The notes beneath the pieces are model-generated. The model ran no database searches. It saw only the letters and a program-made list of their open reading frames with translations, and was not told the origin of the DNA. From Deltaproteobacteria bacterium (lineage in GTDB: Bacteria; Desulfobacterota; DSM-4660; Desulfatiglandales; Desulfatiglandaceae), in NCBI GenBank assembly GCA_021737785.1, contig JAIPDI010000026.1, positions 1-64,000 of the forward strand: 64,000 nucleotides of DNA, read 5' to 3'. Made by a program: the position numbers and the translations under genes. Below are positions 43,967-52,978 of this stretch, in pieces; the first letter of the stretch is position 1, and each line of letters starts with the position of its first letter.

Positions 43967-44157
43967 TACTTAACTTTTAACATTAAGCATCTTTGGGCGC
44001 AGGTCAATACCGATCCAGGTTTTTCGGTTGCATGGCCGCTTATACAGGGCGAAAACAGGAGGTGACACAAGGCGAAATACTGGGCAGTAAGGAATAAGCA
44101 GTAGGCAGAAACGAGGAACCAGGAACCAGCACCCGATCTTATATGGAGAGGACCACC

Positions 44158-44745
44158 ATGCCATTAGCCTTTGATTCCATCAGCCACGGCACCATTGCCT
44201 TTGGTTTTTTCAACATCGATTCGGACATGCTGCTGCTGGATCGCTATTTCTTTTTCGCCACGGAATTTTGCAGTCGTATCAGAGACATCGCCCAGTCTGA
44301 CGGACCCGGACCATATGAGACATCATGGGAAGTCTATCATATTCCGGATCCTGCCGATATCGGAGATCTCATGGGGGCCATTCACGGGATCCATTATACC
44401 GGCTTCATCGGCGAGGTGTATCGCAGGTTCCCCTTCCCCCAAAGGCCTGAAGCATTCAAACAGAAACCCGAAGGGTATAGGACCCGGGACGATATGGTGG
44501 CGATCATCGAGGAATATGCACGGACCGTTGAAATTTCGTTCTCCATTGACCGAAAGGGAGGGGAGGTCTCCATCGGCCCCTACCGATTCACCGGGCCCGG
44601 GTTTCAGGAACTGATCCGATATGTCTGGCAGGGCGGATATCCCCGCTGGAGAGACGAGATCCGGCCCGACTATGTGATTGCCATGAAAGAGGCGATCCGC
44701 GGCAGCTCCTGTCAGGTATTGAGTGGCCTGGAGCTGGCGGATTGA
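44158..44745 (+). CDS. Conserved-looking hypothetical protein
   Basis: 195 residues from the ATG at 44158, with GGAGAGG seven bases upstream. No family recognised. It is rich in aromatic residues (HGTIAFGFFNIDSDMLLLDRYFFF near the start; LIRYVWQGGYPRWRDEIRPDYVI near the end), has no signal peptide and codon use like neighbouring genes, so it is probably a real cytoplasmic protein. Followed by tandem repeats. Confidence 0.65.
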   Translation: MPLAFDSISHGTIAFGFFNIDSDMLLLDRYFFFATEFCSRIRDIAQSDGPGPYETSWEVYHIPDPADIGDLMGAIHGIHYTGFIGEVYRRFPFPQRPEAFKQKPEGYRTRDDMVAIIEEYARTVEISFSIDRKGGEVSIGPYRFTGPGFQELIRYVWQGGYPRWRDEIRPDYVIAMKEAIRGSSCQVLSGLELAD

Positions 44746-44789
44746 CGGGCCCTGAGCGGGCATGTTTCAGAAGCACAGGAAACCTGTAA

Positions 44790-44857
44790 AAGCTCAAAGC
44801 TGAAAGGTGAAAGGTGAAAGCTGAAAGGTGAAAGGTGAAAGCTGAAAGGTGAAAGGC
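44790..44857 (+). repeat. Short tandem repeat (CTGAAAGGTGAAAGGTGAAAG)
   Basis: About 65 bp made of alternating CTGAAAGG and TGAAAGG units between the 195-residue gene and the exosortase gene. No spacers, so not a CRISPR. Confidence 0.8.
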
Positions 44858-44943
44858 TGCAAGCATGACAACGGGAAAGATATTCATGGAACAGCGGACA
44901 GGGCTTTGGGGCCTGGACCACGGAAAATCAACGGGAACCGCAG

Positions 44944-46362
44944 ATGAATAAAGAGAGCATCCGATGGGTTATTTTATTCATGGCGTTGATGGCCGGATTC
45001 TACTGGATCGACCAGAGCCAGTGGTTTCAGGAGATCTTATTGGACAGGCTCGCCCATGGGATCACGACCGTCACTATCCGGGCGCTGTCATTTTTCGGCG
45101 CCCATCTGAAGCAGGCGGGTTCGACGGTAATCACCGGAGCAGGCAGAATTGAGGTGGCCAGATCGTGCACAGGGAGTTTTGTCTTCATGATGTTTGCAGC
45201 CGCCGTCATCCCCTTTCCATCCCCATGGAAGTGGCGGGTTAAAGGTCTTTTCTTCGGCCTGGCTGCGCTTATGGTCCTGAACCTGTTTCGAACCTTCATG
45301 ATCGTGCTGGTGGGGTCCCGGTTCCCTAACGCCATACAGACCTTTCACGTCATTATCGGCCAGATCATTGTGATTGCGGGGATGACAACGGTCTTCCTGT
45401 GGTGGGCAAAGCACCCCCGGCAAGCTCCGCAGATCTCATTTTTCAGCAATAACAGACAGATCTTCCGTGCGGTAGTCCTCTTTTGCGTCGGCTACCTGTG
45501 TGGATTCTGGCTCTACCGGGCATTCCTCGAAAGCCCGGCCGGCCTTTTTGTCAAACATATGGTTGAGGTCCATACCTTCCGGATTCTCTCGCTCCTGAAC
45601 GAGACCTTTCTGCAGGGCCGCCTGTCACAGATTTCCGCCGCCCCGGTCAAACTCGTAGACGGCTGTCTATCGAGCCCGATGGTGGTGCTTTTTTTGGCCG
45701 TTGTCGTGGCCTGGCCGACCCGATGGTGGAAACGCGCCCTCATTATTCTCACTGGATTTATCCCCTTCTTCTATGGGTACCACTTGCTCCGGGCGATCCT
45801 GGTCTCTCTCAGCCTCGGCATCCAGTCAAAAGAGGTCAACTTCGCCTATAATTTTTATGGCCAGCTAATCCTTGTCATCGCCCTTTTCGCCTGGGCAGCC
45901 TACCTGTGGTGTTTCAGGTATAAATCGATTTCGTGCCGCAAATTCCTCACGCTTCTTGTGCCAAGTAGTCTCCTTGGCCTGTCACTCGCCCTGGGACTGG
46001 GGTGGCTGATGCGTTGTTTTTTGATCCCCTTTCTGACCATGCAGATTTCAGGCACACCGCTTCTCTCCCACGATCCGGAACAGATGGTCAGCCTCATGTT
46101 GGATCTCCAGGTTTTTATCTGGGTATCCCTGATCGGATCCACGCCAGGCCTTTCCCTGGCCAGAAAATGCTGGTTCGCCCTGTCGGGCATAACGGCCGCC
46201 TTCCTGCTTCTGGTGGTCGCCGTCCTGCTTATCGAGATTTTTCATTTATCGCCTCACAAGGGCATGTTCAAACTGGCGGTCGTTCTACTGCCGTTTGCGG
46301 CCTATTATATCTCCTTTCTATATCGCAGAGACACGGGTAACGATACGGCAGGCGACACGTGA
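44944..46362 (+). CDS. Exosortase-family protein with tandem exosortase modules
   Basis: 472 residues, about 12 or more membrane helices. Module 1 has the complete exosortase triad: C75 in RSCTGS, R116 in LNLFRTF and H135 in QTFHVIIGQ. Module 2 repeats the layout 167 residues on, with C241 in DGCLSSP, R283 in HLLRAIL and, at the histidine position, Y302 in AYNFYGQ. A third, triad-less module may occupy about 370-460. The N-terminus and spacing resemble exosortase H, the family associated with IPTL-CTERM targets, and an IPTL-CTERM gene lies 5 kb away. It would cleave and attach surface proteins at the inner membrane. Confidence 0.85.
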   Translation: MNKESIRWVILFMALMAGFYWIDQSQWFQEILLDRLAHGITTVTIRALSFFGAHLKQAGSTVITGAGRIEVARSCTGSFVFMMFAAAVIPFPSPWKWRVKGLFFGLAALMVLNLFRTFMIVLVGSRFPNAIQTFHVIIGQIIVIAGMTTVFLWWAKHPRQAPQISFFSNNRQIFRAVVLFCVGYLCGFWLYRAFLESPAGLFVKHMVEVHTFRILSLLNETFLQGRLSQISAAPVKLVDGCLSSPMVVLFLAVVVAWPTRWWKRALIILTGFIPFFYGYHLLRAILVSLSLGIQSKEVNFAYNFYGQLILVIALFAWAAYLWCFRYKSISCRKFLTLLVPSSLLGLSLALGLGWLMRCFLIPFLTMQISGTPLLSHDPEQMVSLMLDLQVFIWVSLIGSTPGLSLARKCWFALSGITAAFLLLVVAVLLIEIFHLSPHKGMFKLAVVLLPFAAYYISFLYRRDTGNDTAGDT

Positions 46363-46435
46363 CGTTTTATTGATATCCACATTTCTTCACCATGGCGGGT
46401 TTAGTGAAATCGGGCTTCAGTGCCAGGATAAAAAC

Positions 46436-48211
46436 ATGGGACAAAAGGCTCCTCCGCAACCCATCCCAGATGGCCTGAGGGCAAGCCGTTCCGCAATGCA
46501 AGAAGCAAAGGAACCCTGTGCCGGCAAGACGTTGCTGGTCATTTTTTTGCTGGCCCTGGCCCTTCTTGCACTTGCCGGTCAATCAAGCCTTTGGGATCGG
46601 GACGAACCGCTTTTTGCACGAACGGCCTGTGAAATGCTTCAATCGGGGGATTGGCGCTTACCTGCCGTAAACGGCGGGGTTCGTCCTCAAAAACCCCCCC
46701 TTGCCTTCTGGGCCATGGCCGGCAGCATGGCCCTGTTCGGCATAAACGCCTTGGCCGCGCGGTTGCCCGCGGTTATTTCACTGGCGGCAACAGGATGGCT
46801 GGTATTCCTGATGGGAAGACTCCTCTTTTCTCCCATGGTCGGTTTCTGGGCCTGCGTGATGCTCATGAGTTCCGCCATGTCCATGTTTCTGGGGAGCGCA
46901 GCCATGGTCGACGGTCCCCTTCTGGCCTTTATTAGTCTGGCCATGTACGCCCATCTCAAGGGACTTCACCAGCCAAAACGATGGTATGTGTACTGGCCGG
47001 TTTTGGCGACGGCCCTGGGGTGCGCCGAACTGACCAAACATCCGGTAGGCATGGCAACCGCAGCGCCGGCCATGCTCTGCAGCACCTGGCTGCTGCGTAA
47101 GGATATGAAAATCCCAAGGACTTACTGGCTGGGCCTTTTTCTCGCTTTTCTGGTGGGGTATGGTTTTCACCAGGCATGGTATATTCCGGTCCGTAACATG
47201 GCGCCCGGATTTGGGGAGGAAATGTATGGCCGCCAGATTTTTGATCGCATCTTTACAGCGATGGAAGGTCATGGGGTCGAAAGTCTGTTAGGCTACCTGC
47301 TCCTACTCCCTTTTTATGCCCCCATTCTATTGGTTGGGTTCGCCCCCTGGTCTACATTTCTTCCTGCCGGAATATCGGCATTTGTCCATCGCCATATAGG
47401 AAGTCGACCCGCCAGGATTTTCGTTATTTCATGGATTTTGCCCATTTTGGCGCTTTTCACCCTGGCTGTCACAAAACTGCCTCATTACATATTCCCGATA
47501 TTTCCTCCAGTAGCGCTAATAGTGGCGGGGCTACTGGAGGCCTGGCGGAAAGGTCAGCTAAACCAAAAGGACCGTTATTGGCTGAGGTTCGGGGCCTGGC
47601 TTTACGCCCCGCTTGTGTCTGGTTTTGGAGCAGCCCTTTGTGTGGCGTCCGTTCTGATGGGAGAGGGGATATGGCGGTTTGTGGGGGTTCTCCCGGGTTT
47701 GCTGATTGTGCCATCCTGCATATATGGATTTCGCCTGATTCGGGCGGAAAAACTGCAAAAAGCCGCGTGGTCTTTCCTCATGGGAACTCCTCTGCTTTTG
47801 TTGACAGCGGCCATGCTGACCCTGCCGGCTATCGAACCGATAATCAAGATCTCGCCGGTATTGGCCGAAACCATTCGGGCCAAGCGCTCGACGGATGAAC
47901 CGGTTGCCATGTGCGGATACATGGAACCCAGCTTCATTTTCTATATGGATCTTCCTGCGACCCAGTCAATTGCCGCGCTCAAGCCGGATCCCGAGGCCCT
48001 GCATGCCTGGGCTATAGGGCCTGGCGCGGGGTGGTTGGTGGTATACGATTCGCTCTGGAAAAAGATGATTGACCGCTTCGGCCCCGCTGAAAGGGTCCGA
48101 AGCCTGATGATTGTGCCGGTACTCAATCCCAATGACAGGGCCAGGGAGGACCACGTGCGGGTGGTTCACCGGCTGCCCCGACTGAACTCACCTATCAACC
48201 GGCCTCTTTAG
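46436..48211 (+). CDS. ArnT/PMT-like membrane glycosyltransferase
   Basis: 591 residues from the ATG at 46436, after AGGATAAAA. About 11-12 membrane helices. The catalytic acidic pair is in SLWDRDEPLFARTACEML near the first periplasmic loop, with RPQKPPLAFWAMA, and FTLAVTKLPHYIFPIFPP is the late family motif. Such enzymes take a sugar from an undecaprenyl carrier on the outer face of the inner membrane. It lies 73 bp after the exosortase gene, so glycosylation of the sorted protein or of a surface glycan is a reasonable guess. Confidence 0.85.
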   Translation: MGQKAPPQPIPDGLRASRSAMQEAKEPCAGKTLLVIFLLALALLALAGQSSLWDRDEPLFARTACEMLQSGDWRLPAVNGGVRPQKPPLAFWAMAGSMALFGINALAARLPAVISLAATGWLVFLMGRLLFSPMVGFWACVMLMSSAMSMFLGSAAMVDGPLLAFISLAMYAHLKGLHQPKRWYVYWPVLATALGCAELTKHPVGMATAAPAMLCSTWLLRKDMKIPRTYWLGLFLAFLVGYGFHQAWYIPVRNMAPGFGEEMYGRQIFDRIFTAMEGHGVESLLGYLLLLPFYAPILLVGFAPWSTFLPAGISAFVHRHIGSRPARIFVISWILPILALFTLAVTKLPHYIFPIFPPVALIVAGLLEAWRKGQLNQKDRYWLRFGAWLYAPLVSGFGAALCVASVLMGEGIWRFVGVLPGLLIVPSCIYGFRLIRAEKLQKAAWSFLMGTPLLLLTAAMLTLPAIEPIIKISPVLAETIRAKRSTDEPVAMCGYMEPSFIFYMDLPATQSIAALKPDPEALHAWAIGPGAGWLVVYDSLWKKMIDRFGPAERVRSLMIVPVLNPNDRAREDHVRVVHRLPRLNSPINRPL

Positions 48212-48235
48212 GACAGCAAAGGGAAGAAGACGTAA

Positions 48236-49801
48236 ATGTATTCAATTCACGCGCAGAGGAGGGCATTACCTCCCTGGAAAAGAGACGAGGTTTGGCTGCG
48301 GCGAACCCTCTGGCTGGTGGGCGGGTTGCTTCTCTGGCGCGCCTTTTACGTCTGCGTTGTTCCGCTGGACCTCATTTCCGATGAGGCCTACTACTGGGAT
48401 TGGTCGAGACGACTGGACTGGTGTTATTACAGCAAGCCGCCCATGGTCGCCTGGATCATCAACATGGCCACCCAGGTGGGCGGCCATACGCCGTGGGCTG
48501 TCCGGATGCCTGCGGTAATTTTGGGAACAACCGGGCCATTGTTCATATATGCGTTGGGCAGCCGGATTTATGGAGCGAGGACCGGTTTCTGGGCGACAGC
48601 CGCCGCGGCAGCCACACCGGGTAACAGTGCATTGAGCTTGATTATGACCATCGATGCCCCTTTCATGTTCTGCTGGGGTGCGGCGATTTATGCATTCTGG
48701 CGATTGCTGGAGCGGCGTCGCGGCACAATTTTATGGGCGGTTGTCACAGCATTTGCCGTGGGACTGGGGCTGCTGACCAAGCAGACCATGATTGCTTTCT
48801 TTCCGCTTGCAGGGCTCTTCTTGCTCCTCAGTCCCAACCATAGGGCGGAGCTGGCCAGGCCTCTGGTCTGGTTAACAGCCCTGGGCGCGCTGGCTTTTCT
48901 CATGCCGATAGTATGGTGGAACATGCATCACGGGTGGATTACCTTGCAGCATACGAGCGGGCATTTCATGGGAGTCGGGTTTTCGGCGACGTCACGGCTA
49001 CTGAACTCGGCCGAATATCTGGTGGGCCAGGGGGGCATCATCTCTCCAATCACCGGCTTGCTGGTTCTTGTTGTGGTCTCTTCCGGGTTGGTCACATTGA
49101 AACGGCTCAATACGCCGGAACAATATCTGGTTTGGTTCAGCGCCGTTCCCCTCGGCGGCGTGGTCATCCTGAGTCTGTTTCAACGAATAGAGCCGAATTG
49201 GCCAGGCCCTTTTTATGCATCAGGGATCGTTCTTCTGGCGGGATGGGCGACCGGAAAAGTCGATCTCGGCCGTCGTCAGGCTCCTCTGCGTCGGTACTTC
49301 CTGCCTGCGGTGATTGTTGGCGTGGTCTTCTGTATGATCACCTATGCCTTGCCCTTTGTGCTCCCCCTTCTTGGCCTTCAGGGGTCACGCCTTGACCCCA
49401 CGGGCCGTTTCAGGGGCTGGCGTCAGTTGGCGCAGGAGGTGGACGGGCAGATGGCGACATTTCCCAGACCGAAACAAACGGCCATAATTACAACAACAGG
49501 CAGAGGCACGGCCAGCGAGCTGGCATTCTATATGGAAGGCAACCCTTATGTGTTCCCTTATAATAATACCGGCCTCGTCAACTCCCAATATGATGTGTGG
49601 GGTTGGCCCAAAGACGTCTCAGGCAAAGACATCATGCTCATCACGTATGCACATGGAAAGATCCCGGAGCCTTTGAGGAAACGCTTCCAACATCTTGAGC
49701 AATCGGCTGTTTTGACCAGAACCCTGGGGCCTGACCGGGAATTTACCTACCAGATTTGGCGTGGGGTCGGTTTTCAGGGGCTACCCAATACCCAGGATTA
49801 A
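48236..49801 (+). CDS. Glycosyltransferase family 39/PMT_2-like membrane protein
   Basis: 521 residues with about 11 membrane helices. SDEAYYWDWSRRLDWCYYSKPPMVAW (residues about 42-67) is the PMT_2 acidic motif plus acceptor region; LLTKQTMIAFFPLAGL and a C-terminal soluble domain follow. Transfers a lipid-linked sugar on the periplasmic side. It is 24 bp downstream of the ArnT-like gene, third gene in the exosortase unit. Convergent with the following membrane protein gene. Confidence 0.85.
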   Translation: MYSIHAQRRALPPWKRDEVWLRRTLWLVGGLLLWRAFYVCVVPLDLISDEAYYWDWSRRLDWCYYSKPPMVAWIINMATQVGGHTPWAVRMPAVILGTTGPLFIYALGSRIYGARTGFWATAAAAATPGNSALSLIMTIDAPFMFCWGAAIYAFWRLLERRRGTILWAVVTAFAVGLGLLTKQTMIAFFPLAGLFLLLSPNHRAELARPLVWLTALGALAFLMPIVWWNMHHGWITLQHTSGHFMGVGFSATSRLLNSAEYLVGQGGIISPITGLLVLVVVSSGLVTLKRLNTPEQYLVWFSAVPLGGVVILSLFQRIEPNWPGPFYASGIVLLAGWATGKVDLGRRQAPLRRYFLPAVIVGVVFCMITYALPFVLPLLGLQGSRLDPTGRFRGWRQLAQEVDGQMATFPRPKQTAIITTTGRGTASELAFYMEGNPYVFPYNNTGLVNSQYDVWGWPKDVSGKDIMLITYAHGKIPEPLRKRFQHLEQSAVLTRTLGPDREFTYQIWRGVGFQGLPNTQD

Positions 49802-49869
49802 CAGATTGACCCTCATCGGATCTGCGCGTGAGCCACCGGGCGTGTTCTGTTGGCGGAGCTGCCCTCTCT

Positions 49870-51414
49870 TTACTTCTGAGCGGATGGGAGGGGGATTAAG
49901 AGAGCCAGAGAGGTGGTTGAAAAAGCCACCAGGCTGTAGGCAACCCAGGGCAACGGATCCATCGGATAGGCCCGCGTCAGCAGGGTGCAGAGGGCCATGA
50001 CCAGGATAGGCATGAGACATGCCTCGGCAGCAGCCCCGGCCAATCCGACGGTGTCTGCCGGATGGACAGGCCGCCGGACCTCCAGCAGAATAAAAGCTGA
50101 ACCGAGGGCGGCCATCATCCACTGTGCGTTCGGGAATCTGCCGATGCAGACGGCGCCGATGCCGCAGATCAGGGTCCCTCCCCCATAGACGCCTCTGAGG
50201 GTTTTACCAGGCCCATCTGACACTGTCGCCTTCAGGAGCACTCCTCCGAGTATGATGAGTTTAAGCCCGACCCAGACGGTGACCGCCGCACTGAAGGATT
50301 GGTTCTCCCACAGGTCTTGTGGAAAGGCAACTGCACAAAACAAGATGATCTCCGCCAGGAGGAGTGCGGAAAGAAAGGGCCGCCCCCTTGCCAGTCTGAA
50401 GATCATCCTCCAGTGGGCGCGAAGCGCATGGGCCCATCGAAGCCAAGAGGCCTGGACCAAGGGGATGAGTGCCAGGGGCAAAAGGGCCTTAAGGTTCCAA
50501 TCCCAATGCGGAAAGAAGAAAATCCGGAGAAGCACCGTTGCCGCAACGGCGCATATGGCCAAGACAGCCCACAGACCCATGAAGCCCGGATAATGTTTCA
50601 GGATCTGGCTGCCGGCAGAGGATATGTTCTCTTGATTCGGTTTTTGCTTCGTAAACAAAAAGAGGGCGGCCGTGAGCAGACTGGTTGCGGCCAGGGAAAG
50701 GAACGTGGCAATAATTTCGCGCCAAGGAGAGACCAGCACATCGAAAAGATAACCGTTTACCGCCAGGGCCATGGCGGCCACGAGAAAGAAGAGCTGGACC
50801 CAGCCCAGCATCATCCCGGCGAGTGGCCTTCTTCCGGCGAGGAGGCTTTGGGCCTTTCCGGCAAACCCGATAAAGAAAACCACCGTGAGGCCCAGGATCA
50901 CCATCTGTTTCAAGAGAAGAGACCATCCATCTGGCAACCATTGAAATAATACATTGAACCATGGATGTATTCCGTTGGTCCCCATCGCCGAAGCGACGCC
51001 GGCAAAAGGAAGAATAGCCATCCATGTTCGAAAGCCGGCACCGGGGAGAATCCGAATCAGAATGATCACTACTGCGAGGAGGGCTCCGAAAGCGGCTGTT
51101 CGAGCAACCATTTCGGTGAGGTCCGTCCCGGATCCCGGCCCCCAATACAAAAAGAGAAGGACCCCTTCGGCGCACCAGAGAAGGGCCGCCACCGGCCGGG
51201 AACATATCTGCCGCACTGCCCGTGCGCAATCTTTGAGATGGAAGGCGCCTGCCACCCATGCCAGGCCTGCGGCCTGCAGAAAGGGAACGGCAATATATTG
51301 AACGATTATCTCTAAGCGAAGGTCAACGGTACGCCAGACAAGGATGAAAAGGATGCCATGGGCCAAGGCAAAGAAAGCGGTGAGCAAAAGCCACAAGCGT
51401 GCCACTGTGTTCAT
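49870..51414 (-). CDS. Polytopic membrane protein of unknown function
   Basis: 514 residues, about 14 hydrophobic helices spread over the whole length and short loops. No recognised family; the few charged loop motifs (GTNGIHPWFNVLFQWLPDG and RIFFFPHWDWNLKALLP) are aromatic-rich like periplasmic loops of glycan or lipid enzymes. It lies 84 bp downstream of the IPTL-CTERM gene on the same strand, so it is probably cotranscribed with it and could serve its export, modification or anchoring. Confidence 0.75.
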   Translation of the reverse strand: MNTVARLWLLLTAFFALAHGILFILVWRTVDLRLEIIVQYIAVPFLQAAGLAWVAGAFHLKDCARAVRQICSRPVAALLWCAEGVLLFLYWGPGSGTDLTEMVARTAAFGALLAVVIILIRILPGAGFRTWMAILPFAGVASAMGTNGIHPWFNVLFQWLPDGWSLLLKQMVILGLTVVFFIGFAGKAQSLLAGRRPLAGMMLGWVQLFFLVAAMALAVNGYLFDVLVSPWREIIATFLSLAATSLLTAALFLFTKQKPNQENISSAGSQILKHYPGFMGLWAVLAICAVAATVLLRIFFFPHWDWNLKALLPLALIPLVQASWLRWAHALRAHWRMIFRLARGRPFLSALLLAEIILFCAVAFPQDLWENQSFSAAVTVWVGLKLIILGGVLLKATVSDGPGKTLRGVYGGGTLICGIGAVCIGRFPNAQWMMAALGSAFILLEVRRPVHPADTVGLAGAAAEACLMPILVMALCTLLTRAYPMDPLPWVAYSLVAFSTTSLALLIPLPSAQK

Positions 51415-51498
51415 GGGCAGGTGCTGAGGCAGGGAAAGATTCCCTGCCTCAGCGGAAGGGGCTTACAGAAAATAGATATCACCCACATGAAACTGGTA

Positions 51499-52308
51499 TC
51501 AGGCGGATGCAGGAGAGGCATTGTTGCGCAAGAAACGGAGTCCCACGATCAACAGGATCAAGGTCATGACGATCAATCCCCACTCGGTCAGTGTGGGAAT
51601 CGCCGGTGCAAGGGGGAGACCTGAGATCGGGGGCCCCTGCAGGAATTCCGGGTCCGGAATACCATCTCCGTTAATATCAAGAACAATCGCAGGTTGACCA
51701 TGGTCCCCCGTTCCCAGAGGGAGGAGGATCTGGGAATTGGCATCCGCGCCGCCACAGGTATTGATCACCCCAAGGGAAGCGAGGTTGGTTACGCCGATAT
51801 AGCCATCCCTTTCCGCCAGTGAGAGGATCACATCCACCGGACCTGAGCGTTTGGTACCGACCAAATGCACCTGGTCAAAGGTCGCCTGACCCGCAACCGA
51901 TTTTTCCAGCATCAGGGTACCCACCTCTCCAGGCTTAAACGGGTTTGCGTAGGTCCCTCCGATGGGGTATCCGCCTGAAAATTGATCAACTAAGAATGTC
52001 CGGCCCAGGCTCGAAAAACGATCGTATTTTCCCGCGACAGCGCCCGTCGATTGGGCCTGGATTGTTAATGACGCGGCTGGCTGGCAGTTAGACCATGGGC
52101 TTTGCAGATAGAAATTTGATCCACCCGCCGACTGCGGGTAGGCCTGCTGAGTCGCATCGCCCACATCCACCGAGCCCGGTATTGTGTTGGCATGCATGTT
52201 GGGAGGGCCCAAAAATGGGGGCGTCGCAGCCGATGCGGGCGACGCCATGAAGGCAAGGATAGCGAGAACTGCTGTTACCACACTCAAAGATCTGCCGATT
52301 TGTCTCAT
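51499..52308 (-). CDS. IPTL-CTERM surface protein (exosortase substrate)
   Basis: 269 residues from the ATG at 52308, eight bases after AGGAGG. Signal peptide over residues 1-27 (SPASA cleavage), then a secreted beta-rich domain containing a calcium-loop-like DINGDGIPD. The last 33 residues begin IPTLTEWG at 237, followed by a membrane helix and the basic RFLR cluster, which is the IPTL-CTERM sorting signal. The exosortase would cleave it at the inner membrane. Function of the mature domain is unknown. Confidence 0.9.
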   Translation of the reverse strand: MRQIGRSLSVVTAVLAILAFMASPASAATPPFLGPPNMHANTIPGSVDVGDATQQAYPQSAGGSNFYLQSPWSNCQPAASLTIQAQSTGAVAGKYDRFSSLGRTFLVDQFSGGYPIGGTYANPFKPGEVGTLMLEKSVAGQATFDQVHLVGTKRSGPVDVILSLAERDGYIGVTNLASLGVINTCGGADANSQILLPLGTGDHGQPAIVLDINGDGIPDPEFLQGPPISGLPLAPAIPTLTEWGLIVMTLILLIVGLRFLRNNASPASA

Positions 52309-52978
52309 GACCAAAACCTCCTGATTTAAGTGATTCAGCCTGAAAGTTGCGCAACACCCAAGACTAACCTTATATTTTAGGTCGAGAGCATGCCAAAAAG
52401 TCAGCCCGCTGTCAAGAAAATATGTCACGAGGCGATATTCCTATAAAATTGACCATTAGAAAGGCCGAAAGACGTTCCCCCGACGAGAGTCAACGTGTCC
52501 GAGACTTCACTTTTTCTCATTGACTTGCCAGAAAAACACAGTTATAAGAAACGATTATGTCAGATCTTCCGATTCGGTATTTTTGATATTTGGCACTGTA
52601 TCGGGCAACCGGAGATCGAAATGCGGGATCTCCACACATCTTAACCCAATTGTCTTAGCCAGCACACAGTGGTTTTGCCTGTCACCACCCTGAAAGACCA
52701 GTGTTTCATTAAGCATTCCTTTTTGCTTGGCTGATTTATGCTGCCATTTTGGCCTCATCCTTGTGTGCGTGAACCGGTTTCAGCAAAGGGGCGTCACACA
52801 AAGCGGTTGCTGGGCCAGCCCTTGCCGTACATTCAAATGGGGCATCCTGCGGCTGAATACGCTCCATCGTATTGACCCCATGCCCGATGATCCTAAATTG
52901 GCTGACGGCGCTCCAGCCTGGTTAGCCGTCGACACACGGATGACGTCCTGAAATGGACCGGACTTCCAGCGAAATGAC
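52309..52978. other. Divergent regulatory region
   Basis: 670 bp between the IPTL-CTERM gene and waaA. Apart from the IPTL gene promoter at 52387-52415, I see no gene: short frames around 52555-52980 lack ribosome-binding sites and family resemblance. Confidence 0.45.
52387..52415 (-). promoter_or_regulatory. Sigma70-type promoter of the IPTL-CTERM gene
   Basis: On the minus strand a perfect TTGACA (52410-52415) and CATGCT (52387-52392) are spaced by 17 bp, about 80 bp upstream of the start codon. Confidence 0.65.

Noticed and set aside
43750-44070. N-terminal extension of the MoxR ATPase
   Set aside because: The extra residues translate the palindromic element at 43832-43966; a good ribosome-binding site precedes the ATG at 43749.
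44790-44857. CRISPR-like array of short repeats
   Set aside because: Units of 7-8 bp follow each other directly, with no unique spacers and no cas genes.
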